DNA from: Pelomonas cellulosilytica
GTDB taxonomy: Bacteria; Pseudomonadota; Gammaproteobacteria; Burkholderiales; Burkholderiaceae_C
Assembly: GCF_021353265.1 (NCBI RefSeq)
Contig: NZ_JAJTWU010000011.1
Span: 1-64,000, forward strand
Reading direction: 5' to 3'
DNA length: 64,000 nt
In this document: positions 27,147-34,471 of the stretch, in pieces
Position numbering within the stretch: the stretch's first letter is position 1
Layout: each line of letters starts with the position of its first letter
Made by a program: the position numbers and the translations under genes
The notes under the pieces: generated by a model
Databases searched by the model: none
What the model was told of the DNA's origin: nothing
Seen by the model: only the letters and a program-made list of their open reading frames with translations

Positions 27147-27172
27147 TGTCGGGAAGCTTTACAGTTGTCGGG
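27147..27172. repeat. Direct repeat TGTCGGG, candidate activator sites
   Basis: TGTCGGG occurs at 27147-27153 and 27166-27172, 19 bp apart, 66-91 bp upstream of the sigma54 promoter. This is where an NtrC-type activator would be expected to bind. TTGTCGG also occurs at 17286-17292 and, on the minus strand, at 23364-23370. Assignment to PrsR is a guess. Confidence 0.35.
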
Positions 27173-27237
27173 TTGGTGTTGGGGTCTTGTATGGATATCT
27201 ATTGTGAAATCAATAACTTAGAGGATTTTCTCGGGGG

Positions 27238-27253
27238 TGGCACGGCTTCTGCT
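27238..27253 (+). promoter_or_regulatory. Sigma54 (RpoN) promoter of the PEP-CTERM gene
   Basis: TGGCACGGCTTCTGCT matches the -24/-12 consensus TGGCACG-N4-TTGCW at 11 of 12 defined positions, with the strict 10-nt spacing between GG and GC. Transcription would begin near 27264, about 28 nt before the ATG at 27292. PrsR in this window carries the GAFTGA motif needed to activate such a promoter. Confidence 0.9.
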
Positions 27254-27291
27254 TAGTATGTAGCGTCTGTGTCCCCACTGGAGCAAACCTT

Positions 27292-28227
27292 ATGAGCAAG
27301 TTCGCAATTTCCCGCGTCGCCATCGGCGCCGCGCTGGCTGTCGGCATGATGGGCGCCCAAGCGCTGACCCTGACCGCCGGCAACTACAAGATCAGCCTCG
27401 ACAACTACGACTCGGGCACGCTTTACGACCCGGGTACGAAGGGCTCTCCCGCCACCACCGTGGAAATTTGCAACACCGCGGCTTCGTGCGATACCGCCGC
27501 TGTCAGCAAGGCCCAGGGCTCGGTGGGTTCCGTCAAGACGTCCGCCGACACGATGGGCATCTTCTCGGTGGGTTCGATCCAGAACATCAGCACCGGTGAA
27601 ACCCAATACGTCCGCGGCTCGACGTCCATCATTGGCGGCGTGACGTTCGGCCCCTACCTGACCGGTGTCTTCGGTGGACTGACCGACTACTACGTTGAGC
27701 GCACCTGCACGGCACTGATTTGCAACACCACCGCCCTCGCCCAGGGTGGTACGTTCAAGCTGTGGAGCAATCCGACGGATTACGATCCCACCGTCGGGCC
27801 CACTGTCAGCGCGAATGTCGACCTGAACGACGGCAAGTACTCGCCCAGCGTTTCGGGTGGCGCTTTGTTCCTGGAAGGTGTGTTCGCAACGGGTGCGGCG
27901 TTCTCTGGTGAAGCTGCTTCGTACGTGACCTCCTACAACAGCCAGACCGTCGCAGGTCAAGGCTCTGGCTATCTGGACTTCACTGGTGGCATCGCCAAGA
28001 GCTTCTTCGACACGAACAGCGTTCAAAACGCCAATGGCGGTCTCAACGATGCCTTCCTGACGACGACGTTCGACGATGTGAATGGTGAAGCCAGCAAGCT
28101 GGGTTGGACCGTGAAGTCGGTGGCTCAGATCAGCGGCTCCGTTATCCCCGAGCCGGCGTCGTTGGCTCTCGTCGGTATCGCGCTGCTGGGTGCGGCCGGT
28201 GTCGCTCGCCGTCGTCAGCAACGCTGA
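27292..28227 (+). CDS. PEP-CTERM sorting-domain protein (exosortase A substrate)
   Basis: This 311-residue secreted protein has a signal peptide (about residues 1-24) and a Ser/Thr/Gly-rich body predicted to be mostly beta. Its C-terminal sorting signal is VIPEPASLALVGIALLGAAG followed by VARRRQQR: the PEP motif at 286-288, a hydrophobic helix and an Arg-rich end. Exosortase would cut near the motif and the body would be retained at or released from the cell surface. Two cysteine pairs (C60/C66 and C139/C144) suggest disulfides. Expression is expected from the sigma54 promoter at 27238-27253, and a strong terminator follows, so it is a single-gene unit. The body matches no family I recognise. 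Confidence 0.93.
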   Translation: MSKFAISRVAIGAALAVGMMGAQALTLTAGNYKISLDNYDSGTLYDPGTKGSPATTVEICNTAASCDTAAVSKAQGSVGSVKTSADTMGIFSVGSIQNISTGETQYVRGSTSIIGGVTFGPYLTGVFGGLTDYYVERTCTALICNTTALAQGGTFKLWSNPTDYDPTVGPTVSANVDLNDGKYSPSVSGGALFLEGVFATGAAFSGEAASYVTSYNSQTVAGQGSGYLDFTGGIAKSFFDTNSVQNANGGLNDAFLTTTFDDVNGEASKLGWTVKSVAQISGSVIPEPASLALVGIALLGAAGVARRRQQR

Positions 28228-28247
28228 TCCGGTTCTTCGCGAATACG

Positions 28248-28274
28248 AAAAGCGGGGCCTCGGCTCCGCTTTTT
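28248..28274 (+). terminator. Rho-independent terminator of the PEP-CTERM gene
   Basis: AAAAGCGGGGCC and GGCTCCGCTTTT form a 12-bp stem with one G-T pair and a TC loop, followed by another T. It begins 20 nt after the stop codon. Confidence 0.9.
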
Positions 28275-28435
28275 CGTTGGCGTCTCCAATTTGGCTGCCG
28301 GTTTGGTTGCTCGATGTGCCCTGCTTGAGAGTGGGTGCCTCGGAGAGGGGGGGGCTAGGTGGGCGCCGCCCTTCATGCACCGCGCCTGTCAGCGTTGGTG
28401 ATCGGCTAGGCAGCGTCGGCGTGTGGCCTTGCCGC

Positions 28436-29842
28436 TTAGCTCAGATAAGCGAACTTGCGTTCGAAGTCGAGTGCTGGTCGCCAGGGGAAGGCGTCGGCCG
28501 ACACGATGGTCAGGTCCAGCATCCGCCGGCTGGGTTCGTCGAGCAGTTCGATCAGCTGTGATGCCAGCGTCGCTGCGCTCGTCGACTCGGGTGACGCCTG
28601 GACGGTGATGCGGATCCTGTCGTTGTCGATGCCCTGCATTCGAAAGGCGCCGGTGAGTTGTTGCGCGATGTCGTGACTCGCATAGAGCCACTCCTTGATG
28701 CGCTCGACAGAGGGTAGGGTGCCTGGGCGATCCTTGATGCGCCCGTGCAGGGCCAGCATGGGCAGCCAGGGAGGGGTGGTGCCAGCCGCGGTTGCCCAGG
28801 TCTGGGCTTCCTCGCGTGGTATGAGCCGTGCCAGGTCGCCGCTCGAATAACGCGGCAGGGGGATCGTGGCGTCGGTCTTTAGCAGTGTGAAGACCAGCTC
28901 GCCGAAACCGTCGGGCCGCGGATTTACGATCTCGGGGTGGCAGCGAAGTGGGTTGAAGCAAAACAGATTCGGCGTGGCGCTGTCGTGCAGCGACATATGG
29001 TGCCGATCGTTTGAACGCTGCCACTGGTGGCGACGCATCCTGATCGTTTCCCGCGTTTCGAACAGCAGGTTCAGGCCGATTTCGCCCATGCCGTAGGTGC
29101 TGCCAATTGTGCGATGCGGATTGCTGTCGAGGGAGATGCCCATCTCCGCAGCGAAGAAGTCCCGCTGTGCTTCGACGAGTACCTCTTCGCCGAGAATGAC
29201 GCTGGTGTTGAGGGCTCTCCAATCGAGCCCGATGCGGCGGCCTTGTGCAAGCAGTTGCCGGATGAAAACGGGATCGGTGCAAAGCAGTGTCTGCTTGAAG
29301 CGCGGGCCGACGTCGCGAAGGATGGAACAGGCCATGTCTTCCCGCACGCTGAGGTTGGCAATGGTCGTTGCACGCGACTGGAAAATCACCCCCATCGGCA
29401 GGCAATTGACCACCAACGTCGGCATCGAATCGATGTCGAACATGTCCTGCAGTCCGAGGTCGATATCGAACCAGGAGCCGTCATGCTCCTTGCGAGTGGT
29501 GAGCTTGTAGCCAAAGCTGTTCCCGCCGCGCCCCGAACTTGTCAGCACATCGGCAATCTCGGTGACGGCAATCGGCCGCGCCAGATCGTCCAGAGGAAAC
29601 CGCCCGAAAGTGGATTCCTTCGTCAGTACGGGAAGGTCTGACAGGGTCACGGTCGCGCCGATCTGATCGGGGCTGATGCCTTGCTCGGCCAGAAGCTTGC
29701 GATAGGCGCGGCTGTGTTTGGCGGCGGCCGCTGCGGTGCGCAAGGCAGACTTGGCCGATCGATCCAGCATCGCGGCCGTGTCCATCGATTTCGCATACCG
29801 AAGCAGCCAGCGGCGCAGCGGGCGGTAAAAACTAGGGGGCAT
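28436..29842 (-). CDS. PaaK-like adenylate-forming enzyme
   Basis: This 468-residue protein has the layout of phenylacetate-CoA ligase-type AMP-forming enzymes: a phosphate-binding loop (TSSGRGGNSFGY), an adenine-site motif GSTYGMGEIGLN, a YSSGDLARL motif and an HGRIKDRPG hinge, then a small C-terminal lid ending FERKFAYLS. Such enzymes activate a carboxylic acid as an acyl-AMP and pass it to CoA or another acceptor. The substrate is unknown. The ATG at 29842 has GGGAG 9 nt upstream; an in-frame ATG at 29893 would add 17 residues. It is divergent from the second FeeM-like acyltransferase, which suggests acyl activation and transfer act in one pathway. Confidence 0.8.
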   Translation of the reverse strand: MPPSFYRPLRRWLLRYAKSMDTAAMLDRSAKSALRTAAAAAKHSRAYRKLLAEQGISPDQIGATVTLSDLPVLTKESTFGRFPLDDLARPIAVTEIADVLTSSGRGGNSFGYKLTTRKEHDGSWFDIDLGLQDMFDIDSMPTLVVNCLPMGVIFQSRATTIANLSVREDMACSILRDVGPRFKQTLLCTDPVFIRQLLAQGRRIGLDWRALNTSVILGEEVLVEAQRDFFAAEMGISLDSNPHRTIGSTYGMGEIGLNLLFETRETIRMRRHQWQRSNDRHHMSLHDSATPNLFCFNPLRCHPEIVNPRPDGFGELVFTLLKTDATIPLPRYSSGDLARLIPREEAQTWATAAGTTPPWLPMLALHGRIKDRPGTLPSVERIKEWLYASHDIAQQLTGAFRMQGIDNDRIRITVQASPESTSAATLASQLIELLDEPSRRMLDLTIVSADAFPWRPALDFERKFAYLS

Positions 29843-30200
29843 CAGATCAGTCTCCCATGGGCCCTGCGGTAGGTCAAAGTGTGAAGGGGCCATCCACGTC
29901 AAGATCGCCGCGTTCTGTTTCGGTCCGCACCGAGATCAAGTTTGGTGCAAAAAATTGCCATCGAGTGCCGGGCTCGGGAGGCGCAGTGCAAGAATCCACT
30001 GCTTGAGGCTGTGGGCTGACTGCGAGCGGTGTCCGTTCCCGTGCGACCCGTGCTTTGTCGCTGTGGGCGTCACCGCACATGCTCTGTCTGATAGAGCCGT
30101 CGGCACGGCGGCCGTGGGTCATCGCGTGCAGGGCCCAAATGACGGATGGACTGCGTTTCGTAGGTGGTAGGCATTCCATTGGATTGAACCGGAGTACCAC
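29843..30200. other. Divergent promoter region between PaaK-like and acyltransferase genes
   Basis: This 358-nt region separates two divergent starts and contains no supported gene. On the minus strand it holds a TGGCA...TTGCA pair one base short of sigma54 spacing (29946-29960). No clear sigma70 promoter stood out by eye. Confidence 0.5.
29946..29960 (-). promoter_or_regulatory. Sigma54-like element with 9-nt spacing
   Basis: Read on the minus strand, TGGCAATTTTTTGCA has both halves of a sigma54 promoter, but GG and GC are 9 rather than 10 nt apart. The two halves are joined by a run of six T residues, so one extra T would restore exact spacing. It points to the PaaK-like gene 104 nt away. 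As it stands it is probably inactive or weak. Confidence 0.3.
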
Positions 30201-30974
30201 ATGTTTGCAAATGAAGAGAATGTCGAGTCGATCGACTTCGCGCCGTATTTCAATAGCGTTCACGTATTGCCCCAGGAATCTCCCGACAAGTTGCGGGAGA
30301 TCGAGAATTTTCGCTTCCAGATCTACTGCCGCGAGTGCTGTTTTCTTCCCGAGTCGGATTATCCCGACGGGCTGGAGCGTGATGCCTACGACGAGAGTTC
30401 GTCGCACTTCTGCGCTTCCAATCTGCGGGGTGAGCTGGTGGGGTATGTGCGGCTGGTCAAAGCGTCGGCCACGGCAGGTTTTCCATTCTTCGACCATTGC
30501 CAGGACCTGCTGCCAGGGATTTCCTTGCCGCCTGCTTCGGAGTCGGCGGAGATCAGCCGGTTGATGGTCCATTCGGCATATCGACGCCGGCGCGGCGATA
30601 CGCTCGCCGGCGTGACGATCCTAGATGATTCGCTTCCCAGCGAGCAGGAACGCCGCGACAAATCGCCACAAATCCTGCTGAGCATGTACCGGCAAATGTA
30701 TCTCTACAGCGTTGCCACCGGTATCCGCTATTGGTATGCGGCGATGGAGAAGTTCCTGGCTCGCTCGCTGGGCATGTTTGGTTTCGATTTCAAGCAGGTG
30801 GGCCCCGAGGTGGATTACTACGGGCCGGTAGCGACCTATCTGGCGGATTTGCGCGCCTTGGAGGCAGCCGTCAGTCAGAGCAATCCGATGCTGCTTGCTT
30901 GGCTGAAGCAGCCGTCGGGGGGCGTGCAGATCCGGTCGGAGGGCGTTCCCGAGCGCTTTCAGGCGAAGTTCTAA
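30201..30974 (+). CDS. PEP-CTERM/exosortase system-associated acyltransferase (FeeM-like), copy 2
   Basis: This 257-residue GNAT-fold protein is paralogous to the product at 22561. Shared segments include AEISRLMVHSAYRRRRGD, MYRQMYLYS, GIRYWYAAMEKFLARSL and VDYYGPVATYLADL. The N-terminal part differs, with FRFQIYCRECCFLPESDYPDG in place of the other copy's segment, so donor or acceptor may differ. The ATG at 30201 has GGAG 6 nt upstream. It is divergent from the PaaK-like gene and 231 nt before the export operon. Function is inferred from the FeeM-like family: acyl transfer to an amine or amino acid. Confidence 0.87.
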   Translation: MFANEENVESIDFAPYFNSVHVLPQESPDKLREIENFRFQIYCRECCFLPESDYPDGLERDAYDESSSHFCASNLRGELVGYVRLVKASATAGFPFFDHCQDLLPGISLPPASESAEISRLMVHSAYRRRRGDTLAGVTILDDSLPSEQERRDKSPQILLSMYRQMYLYSVATGIRYWYAAMEKFLARSLGMFGFDFKQVGPEVDYYGPVATYLADLRALEAAVSQSNPMLLAWLKQPSGGVQIRSEGVPERFQAKF

Positions 30975-31190
30975 CGCTCTCATGCGAGTGCGGTCGATGA
31001 TGAGATCGCAAGCCCCCGTAAGCGTGGTGGGTGCGTCCCGGCTGCGTTAAAAGATTGGAACGAAACGCGCACCACCCTTGAACAGGCAGGTGGGCGGGGG
31101 CTGTCCCTGTGGCATCATCTTTTGTTTTCGAGCCCGGTGCGAGAACCGCAGCCCGGTGTGGCTAAAACATGGTCGCCGGCTCAATCTGCA

Positions 31191-31200
31191 GAGGAGAGGA
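31191..31200 (+). promoter_or_regulatory. Strong ribosome-binding site supporting a TTG start
   Basis: GAGGAGAGGA lies 5 nt upstream of the TTG at 31206. It decides the start of the export lipoprotein gene, because the next in-frame ATG (31302) would leave a signal peptide without basic residues. Confidence 0.6.
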
Positions 31201-31205
31201 ACGCC

Positions 31206-31889
31206 TTGAACGAAATCTGTGAGCGCGCGAATCAAGTGACGGCCCGTTCTGCGCGCGGTGCTTCGTGGGCAGCCGTGACGGCGGGGCTGCGCGGCGGTCT
31301 GATGGCCGGGCTCCTGGCTTTGGCGGCAGGCTGCAGCAGCCTGTCGACGTCGTTGCCGCCTGCGCCGGCCCTGGCGGGTGCTGACGATTACAGCTACATC
31401 ATCGGTGCAGGCGATAGCATCAACATCCAGGTCTGGCGCAATCCCGAGCTGTCCATGTCCGTGCCCGTGCGGCCGGACGGCAAGATCTCCGCGCCCCTGG
31501 TCGACGAGATGGTCGTACAGGGCAAGACCTCGGTGCAGGTGGCGCGCGAGGTCGAGAAGGCGCTCGGCAAGTACGTGCGCGACCCTGTCGTGACGGTCAT
31601 CGTGACGAGCTTCGTCGGACCCTACAGCGAGCAGATCCGGGTCGTCGGCGAGGCGGCCAAGCCGCAGTTCCTGCCGTACAAGCAGAAGATGACGCTGCTC
31701 GACGTGATGATCGCCGTCGGCGGGCTGACGGATTTTGCGGCTGGCAACAGCGCGACCATCCTGCGCACTGCGGAAGGCAGCAAGCAGTACACCGTGCGGC
31801 TGAAGGACCTGATCAAGCGCGGCGATGTGTCGGCCAACGTCGAAATGCGGCCAGGCGACATCCTGATCATTCCTCAAAGCCTGTTCTGA
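31206..31889 (+). CDS. XrtA-system exopolysaccharide export lipoprotein (Wza-like)
   Basis: This 227-residue outer-membrane lipoprotein has a lipobox LAAGC at Cys43 after an Arg-containing leader. The polysaccharide export domain follows (YIIGAGDSINIQVWRNPELS onward), and then an SLBB domain (about 135-200, with IRVVGEAAKPQFLPY). It would form the outer-membrane channel for polymer export. Compared with Wza (about 380 residues) it is short, as is usual for exosortase-linked versions. The TTG at 31206 is chosen for its strong ribosome-binding site, which makes the signal peptide region rather long. It heads the core operon; the chain-length gene starts 19 nt later. Confidence 0.88.
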   Translation: MNEICERANQVTARSARGASWAAVTAGLRGGLMAGLLALAAGCSSLSTSLPPAPALAGADDYSYIIGAGDSINIQVWRNPELSMSVPVRPDGKISAPLVDEMVVQGKTSVQVAREVEKALGKYVRDPVVTVIVTSFVGPYSEQIRVVGEAAKPQFLPYKQKMTLLDVMIAVGGLTDFAAGNSATILRTAEGSKQYTVRLKDLIKRGDVSANVEMRPGDILIIPQSLF

Positions 31890-31908
31890 CCGAATTGGAT
31901 CGCCTGCG

Positions 31909-33501
31909 ATGGAATTGATGATTGCCCAATTGCTGGTCATCGTCCGGCGGATGTGGAAGTACCGCTGGGTCGGCTTGGGCGTGGCCTGGGTGGCGGGCCT
32001 TGTCGGCGCGGTGGTCGTGTTCGTGCTGCCCGACCGGTACGAGGCCAGCGCCCGCATCTACGTGGACACCCAGTCCATCCTGAAGCCTCTGATGTCGGGC
32101 CTGGCCGTTCAGCCCAATGTGGAGCAGCAGGTGACGATGCTCAGCCGCACGCTGATCAGCCGGCCTAACGTCGAGAAGCTGGTGCGCATGGCGGACCTGG
32201 ACCTGAAGAGCCAGTCCAAGGCGCAGCAGGAGGCGTTGATCGAGACGGTCACCAGCAACCTTTCCATCCAGACGAGCGGCCGCGACAACCTCTACATCCT
32301 CGGCTACCGGGATCGCGACCCCGAGACGGCCAAGCGTGTTGTGCAGTCGCTGATGTCCATCTTCATGGAGTCCAGTCTGAGCGGACAGCGCAAGGACACG
32401 TCCACCGCAACGACGTTCATCAACGAGCAGATCAAGGCCTACGAGGCCAAGCTGGAAGAAGCCGAGACCCGGATGAAGGAGTTCCGGCTCAAGAACATCG
32501 CGAACTCGGCCGCCGACGGCAAGGATGCCGCTGCGCGCATCAGCGACATCAGCGCACAGCTCGAGCGCGCCCGCCTGGAGTACCGAGAGGCGATGAATGC
32601 TCGCGATGCCGCCAAGGCGCAGCTGGAAGCCGAGAAGTCCCGCGGTGGCGGCCAGTCGGCGGCGCAGAGCCTGTTGCAGGAGTCGTCCGCCAACGTCAGC
32701 ACGCCGGAACTGGACGCGCGACTGGCAGAGCAGCGTCGCAACCTGGACGCGCTGATGCAGCGCTTCACGGACCAGCACCCCGACATCATCGCCACGCGCA
32801 AGCTCATCAAGGACCTGGAGGAACAGCGCAAGCGCGAGGTCGCTGAGCTGCGACGCGCTGCTATGAGCGTGCCGTCGGTGGCGGTCGGTCAGATGGCGGG
32901 CGGCACGCCGGCCAGCCAGGAGCTGGTGCGCATCCTCGCGACGACCGAGGTGCAGGTGGCCACGATGCGCGCCCGCGTCGATGAATACACGGCGCGTTAC
33001 GGCCAGGCGCTGGCCGCGTTGAAGACCGCACCGCAGATCGAAGCGGAGGCCTCCCAGCTGAACCGCGACTACGCCATCCAGAAGAAGAACTACGAAGACC
33101 TCGTACAGCGACGCGAGCAGGCGTCCATCTCGGGCGAGTTGGATGTCGCCTCGGGTGTTGCCGACTTCCGCGTCATCGACCCGCCGCGCGCCAACCCGAA
33201 GCCGGTGGCGCCGAACCGCCTGTTGCTGCTGGCCGGTGCGATGGCTGCCGCACTAGGCGTGGGTCTGTTCACGACCATCGCCGCCAGCCAACTGCGCCCG
33301 GTCTTCCATGATGCCAACGACCTGCGCGCCCGTGTCGAGCTGCCTATCCTGGGCGTGGTGACTCGCCTGGTCACCGATGCGGACCGTGCGCGTCAGCGCG
33401 TGGACCTGATCCGCTTCTCCGCGGGTGCGGGCGGGTTGCTGGCGATGTTCGCCGTCGCCCTCACGGTCTTGGCCGTGCAACTGAGTCGGCAGGTGGTTTG
33501 A
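31909..33501 (+). CDS. XrtA-system polysaccharide chain-length determinant (Wzz-like)
   Basis: This 530-residue inner-membrane protein has an N-terminal membrane segment (about 19-42, WVGLGVAWVAGLVGAVVVF-like) and a Wzz domain. A long periplasmic coiled coil follows (about 160-390, rich in Glu, Ala, Arg and Lys), and then C-terminal membrane helices (near 425 and 505). It would control polymer length and couple the cytoplasmic kinase to the export channel. The kinase is encoded separately immediately downstream, so this is the split form of the polysaccharide co-polymerase. The gene overlaps nothing and lies 1 nt before the kinase gene. Confidence 0.9.
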   Translation: MELMIAQLLVIVRRMWKYRWVGLGVAWVAGLVGAVVVFVLPDRYEASARIYVDTQSILKPLMSGLAVQPNVEQQVTMLSRTLISRPNVEKLVRMADLDLKSQSKAQQEALIETVTSNLSIQTSGRDNLYILGYRDRDPETAKRVVQSLMSIFMESSLSGQRKDTSTATTFINEQIKAYEAKLEEAETRMKEFRLKNIANSAADGKDAAARISDISAQLERARLEYREAMNARDAAKAQLEAEKSRGGGQSAAQSLLQESSANVSTPELDARLAEQRRNLDALMQRFTDQHPDIIATRKLIKDLEEQRKREVAELRRAAMSVPSVAVGQMAGGTPASQELVRILATTEVQVATMRARVDEYTARYGQALAALKTAPQIEAEASQLNRDYAIQKKNYEDLVQRREQASISGELDVASGVADFRVIDPPRANPKPVAPNRLLLLAGAMAAALGVGLFTTIAASQLRPVFHDANDLRARVELPILGVVTRLVTDADRARQRVDLIRFSAGAGGLLAMFAVALTVLAVQLSRQVV

Positions 33502-33502
33502 C

Positions 33503-34471
33503 ATGACGAGCTTGATCGAAAAGGCCGCCGAGCGGCTTGAGCAACTGCGCCAGGCTGGCGTGGTGCTGCCGGGCGATGAGCAGGTGGCGCCGCAGCCCGC
33601 GCAGGTGCCGGCGCCTGCGGCCGCTGCCGCGTTCGCCGCGACGCCTTCCAAGGCGTCGGTGAGCGAGACCAAGTCCGAGGATGGCCCCCATCCGCTGTCC
33701 AAGCGGGTCGAACTAGACGTGGTGGCTCTGGCGGCGCAGGGCTTCCTGATGCCGCACATGCCGCGCTCGCAGACCGGCGACCAGTACCGCGTCATCAAGC
33801 GTCCGCTCATCAAGAACGCGATGGGCAAGGGGGCCGCGACGATCAATCACGCCAACCTGCTGATGGTGACGAGTGCGCTGGCCGGCGAGGGCAAGAGCTT
33901 CACGTCGATCAATCTCGCGCTCAGCATTGCCGCCGAGCTGGACAACACAGTGATGCTCGTCGATGCCGACGTGGCGCGGCCGTCGGTGCTGCGCATGCTG
34001 GGCCTGCCCCAGGGGCCGGGTCTGCTTGACGTGCTCGAAGAGCGTGTCGAGATGGCCGAGGTGCTGCTGCGCACCAACGTCGAGAAGCTCACGATCCTGC
34101 CCAGCGGAACGCCGCATCCTCGAGCGACCGAACTGCTGGCCAGCGATGCGATGAACCATCTGCTGGACGACATGGCCAAGCGCTATCCGGACCGGATCAT
34201 CATTTTCGATTCGCCGCCGCTGCTGCTGACGACCGAGTCCCGCGTGCTCGCTTCACACATGGGTCAGATCATCATCGTCGTGCATGCCGAGAAGACGCCG
34301 CAGACGGCTGTCCAGCAGGCGCTGGCCACCATCGAAAGCTGCCCCGTCAAGATGATGCTGTTGAACCAGGCCAGCCCCACCGCTGCTGGCGGCTATGGGT
34401 ATGGCTATGGGTACGGCTACGGGTATGGCTACGGCTACGGATATGGCAGCAATGACTCGGCGCAGAGCTGA
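33503..34471 (+). CDS. XrtA-associated tyrosine autokinase (BY-kinase)
   Basis: This 322-residue cytoplasmic kinase of the CpsD/CapB type has Walker A in SALAGEGKS (Lys131) and the Walker A-prime VDADVARP (Asp154, Asp156). A second acidic motif is FDSPPLL. The C-terminal tyrosine cluster is an exact run of nine Gly-Tyr pairs (Tyr298 to Tyr314) before SNDSAQS. Autophosphorylation of this tail normally regulates polymer assembly with the Wzz-like partner encoded just upstream. The repetitive tail is encoded by hexameric DNA repeats and may vary in length. The downstream outer-membrane gene starts within its last codons. Confidence 0.93.
   Translation: MTSLIEKAAERLEQLRQAGVVLPGDEQVAPQPAQVPAPAAAAAFAATPSKASVSETKSEDGPHPLSKRVELDVVALAAQGFLMPHMPRSQTGDQYRVIKRPLIKNAMGKGAATINHANLLMVTSALAGEGKSFTSINLALSIAAELDNTVMLVDADVARPSVLRMLGLPQGPGLLDVLEERVEMAEVLLRTNVEKLTILPSGTPHPRATELLASDAMNHLLDDMAKRYPDRIIIFDSPPLLLTTESRVLASHMGQIIIVVHAEKTPQTAVQQALATIESCPVKMMLLNQASPTAAGGYGYGYGYGYGYGYGYGYGSNDSAQS
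34394..34447 (+). repeat. Tandem hexamer repeat TAYGGN encoding (Tyr-Gly)9
   Basis: Nine consecutive six-base units of the form TA(T/C)GG(T/G/C/A) lie at the 3' end of the kinase gene. Units differ at the third codon positions, so the array is imperfect at the DNA level but exact at the protein level. Unit gain or loss would keep the frame and change the number of tyrosines. Confidence 0.85.

Noticed and set aside
31108-31126. TGGCATCATCTTTTG upstream of the export lipoprotein gene as a sigma54 site
   Set aside because: The -12 GC is missing (TTTTG instead) and spacing does not fit.
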